From Richelia sp. UBA3308 (GTDB taxonomy: Bacteria; Cyanobacteriota; Cyanobacteriia; Cyanobacteriales; Nostocaceae): a DNA stretch of 5,140 bases. A program made the translations under genes and the position numbers. The stretch covers positions 1 through 5,140 of the forward strand of contig DESS01000388.1 of assembly GCA_002361335.1 (NCBI GenBank), read 5' to 3'. Positions 4,815 to 5,140 of this stretch are shown here, piece by piece (position 1 is the stretch's first letter; each line of letters opens with the position of its first letter). A model generated the notes under the pieces. It ran no database searches. It saw only the letters and a program-made list of their open reading frames with translations, and had not been told where the DNA came from.

Positions 4815-4975
4815 TTGTGGAGTTTGCAATATTTACAGCAAAAATGACCAAAAAATAAACTGGATACAAGCCCAAGATATTGCTGAATAAATTCTTCTGC
4901 TGTTATTGAAAACACAAATTCGTTTTTGCATTTTATTTAACAAGACGGCGGAATTCCCCATCCCTTCTTGAAAAA
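4815..4975. other. Intergenic stretch without recognised gene
   Basis: Between the possible small ORF and the tandem repeats I find only short, poorly composed frames on either strand, with no terminator-like hairpin followed by a T-run. With the repeats it makes up most of the roughly 430 bp that follow the serine recombinase. Confidence 0.5.
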
Positions 4976-5140
4976 ACTATTGCGTTGACACAGCAGTAAG
5001 ATTTTAACTTGATATCCAACGCCTATTAATACTATTGCGTTAACACAGCAGTAAGATTCTGGCTTGATATTTAACTGTTGAAATAAACTATTGCGTTGAC
5101 GCAGCAGTAGAATTTTAACTTGATATTTAACGCCTATTAA
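4976..5140. repeat. Three tandem 55-56-bp repeats, running off the window end
   Basis: Units start at 4976, 5031 and 5087, each with ACTATTGCGTT, followed by CAGCAGTA and later CTTGATAT. Units 1 and 3 differ at only about 5 of 54 positions; unit 2 is more divergent, chiefly in its last third. The units are contiguous without spacers. Each carries a short inverted pair: GCGTTG/CAACGC in unit 1 (4982-4987 and 5017-5022), GTTAA/TTAAC in unit 2 and GCGTT/AACGC in unit 3. The array is cut by the window edge, so the copy number is unknown. It resembles the long tandem repeats reported in filamentous cyanobacterial intergenic regions, but I do not recognise this particular unit. Protein-binding iterons are another possibility. 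Confidence 0.85.

Larger units (their letters stand above)
3282..5140 (+). mobile_element. Left part of a second nifH-interrupting element with XisF-like serine recombinase
   Basis: NifH homology ends at 3281, and the next recognisable gene, 60 bp on, is a large serine recombinase of the kind that excises the fdxN element. The missing NifH tail of about 30 residues does not appear anywhere downstream in the window, so the right end must lie beyond 5140. Serine recombinases use very short crossover cores (5 bp is reported for the fdxN element), so the core probably lies within CCTATGAA around 3276-3283. I cannot fix it without the other end. A break by ordinary insertion or rearrangement remains possible, but an edge this close to a recombinase gene is typical of these elements. 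Confidence 0.75.

Noticed and set aside
4678..4890. Plus-strand frame of 70 codons starting with GTG and overlapping the end of the serine recombinase gene
   Set aside because: Its composition is Ser/Cys/Leu-rich and it is the antisense of the more protein-like minus-strand frame. It has no ribosome-binding site and no recognisable domain.
4986..4996. Similarity of CACAGCAGT in the tandem repeats to the start of the hupL-element recombination repeat (CACAGCAGTTATATGG, from memory)
   Set aside because: Only 9 bases match, the rest differs, and the context is a tandem array with no hupL sequence. It is probably chance.
4976..5140. CRISPR array
   Set aside because: The units are contiguous and similar along their whole length. 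There are no unique spacers of uniform size between conserved short repeats, and no cas genes.

Overview
The window comes from a nitrogen-fixing, almost certainly heterocyst-forming filamentous cyanobacterium (Nostocales or relatives). Three things support this: nifH coding fragments, a tyrosine recombinase of the XisA/XisC family together with an XisF-like serine recombinase, and three copies of the cyanobacterial HIP1 octamer GCGATCGC. Both recombinase families are known from elements that interrupt nif, hup and fdx genes and are excised during heterocyst differentiation.

The central observation is that one nifH gene (nitrogenase iron protein) is in pieces. A piece of about 26 codons (802-879, residues about 136-161 in heterocystous NifH numbering) and a 101-codon piece (2979-3281, residues about 162-262) lie on either side of a 2.1-kb insertion. 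An exact 11-bp direct repeat, TACGCTGCCAA, bounds the insertion at 880-890 and 2979-2989. Recombination between the repeats would remove 2099 bp and join the two pieces in frame without losing or gaining a codon. The second piece breaks off again after Ile-Pro-Thr-Pro-Met (3281), and a serine recombinase gene starts 60 bp further on. The first piece also begins abruptly, just after the codon expected for an iron-sulfur ligand cysteine. So there is one well-supported complete element, the left part of a second, and a possible right end of a third.

Layout: 1-645 holds a minus-strand remnant of a cyanobacterial AAA-like ATPase, broken at both ends and with a degraded Walker B motif. 652-780 is a MITE-like inverted-repeat element. 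802-890 is the first nifH piece. 880-2978 is the element carrying the XisA-like recombinase (1001-2386) and an AT-rich non-coding tail with a terminator-like hairpin, a 20-bp palindrome and an inverted repeat next to the right recombination site. 2979-3281 is the second nifH piece. From 3282 to the window end is the second element, with an XisF-like recombinase (3342-4712), a possible small convergent ORF (4665-4814) and three 55-bp tandem repeats at the right edge.

Working model (inference): nifH and both recombinase genes point the same way. Transcription from a nifH promoter outside the window could therefore reach each recombinase gene only as upstream elements are removed, which would allow an ordered excision. 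The rest of nifH (residues 1-135 and 263 to the end) is not in the window, so a decayed second nifH copy cannot be excluded from this sequence alone.
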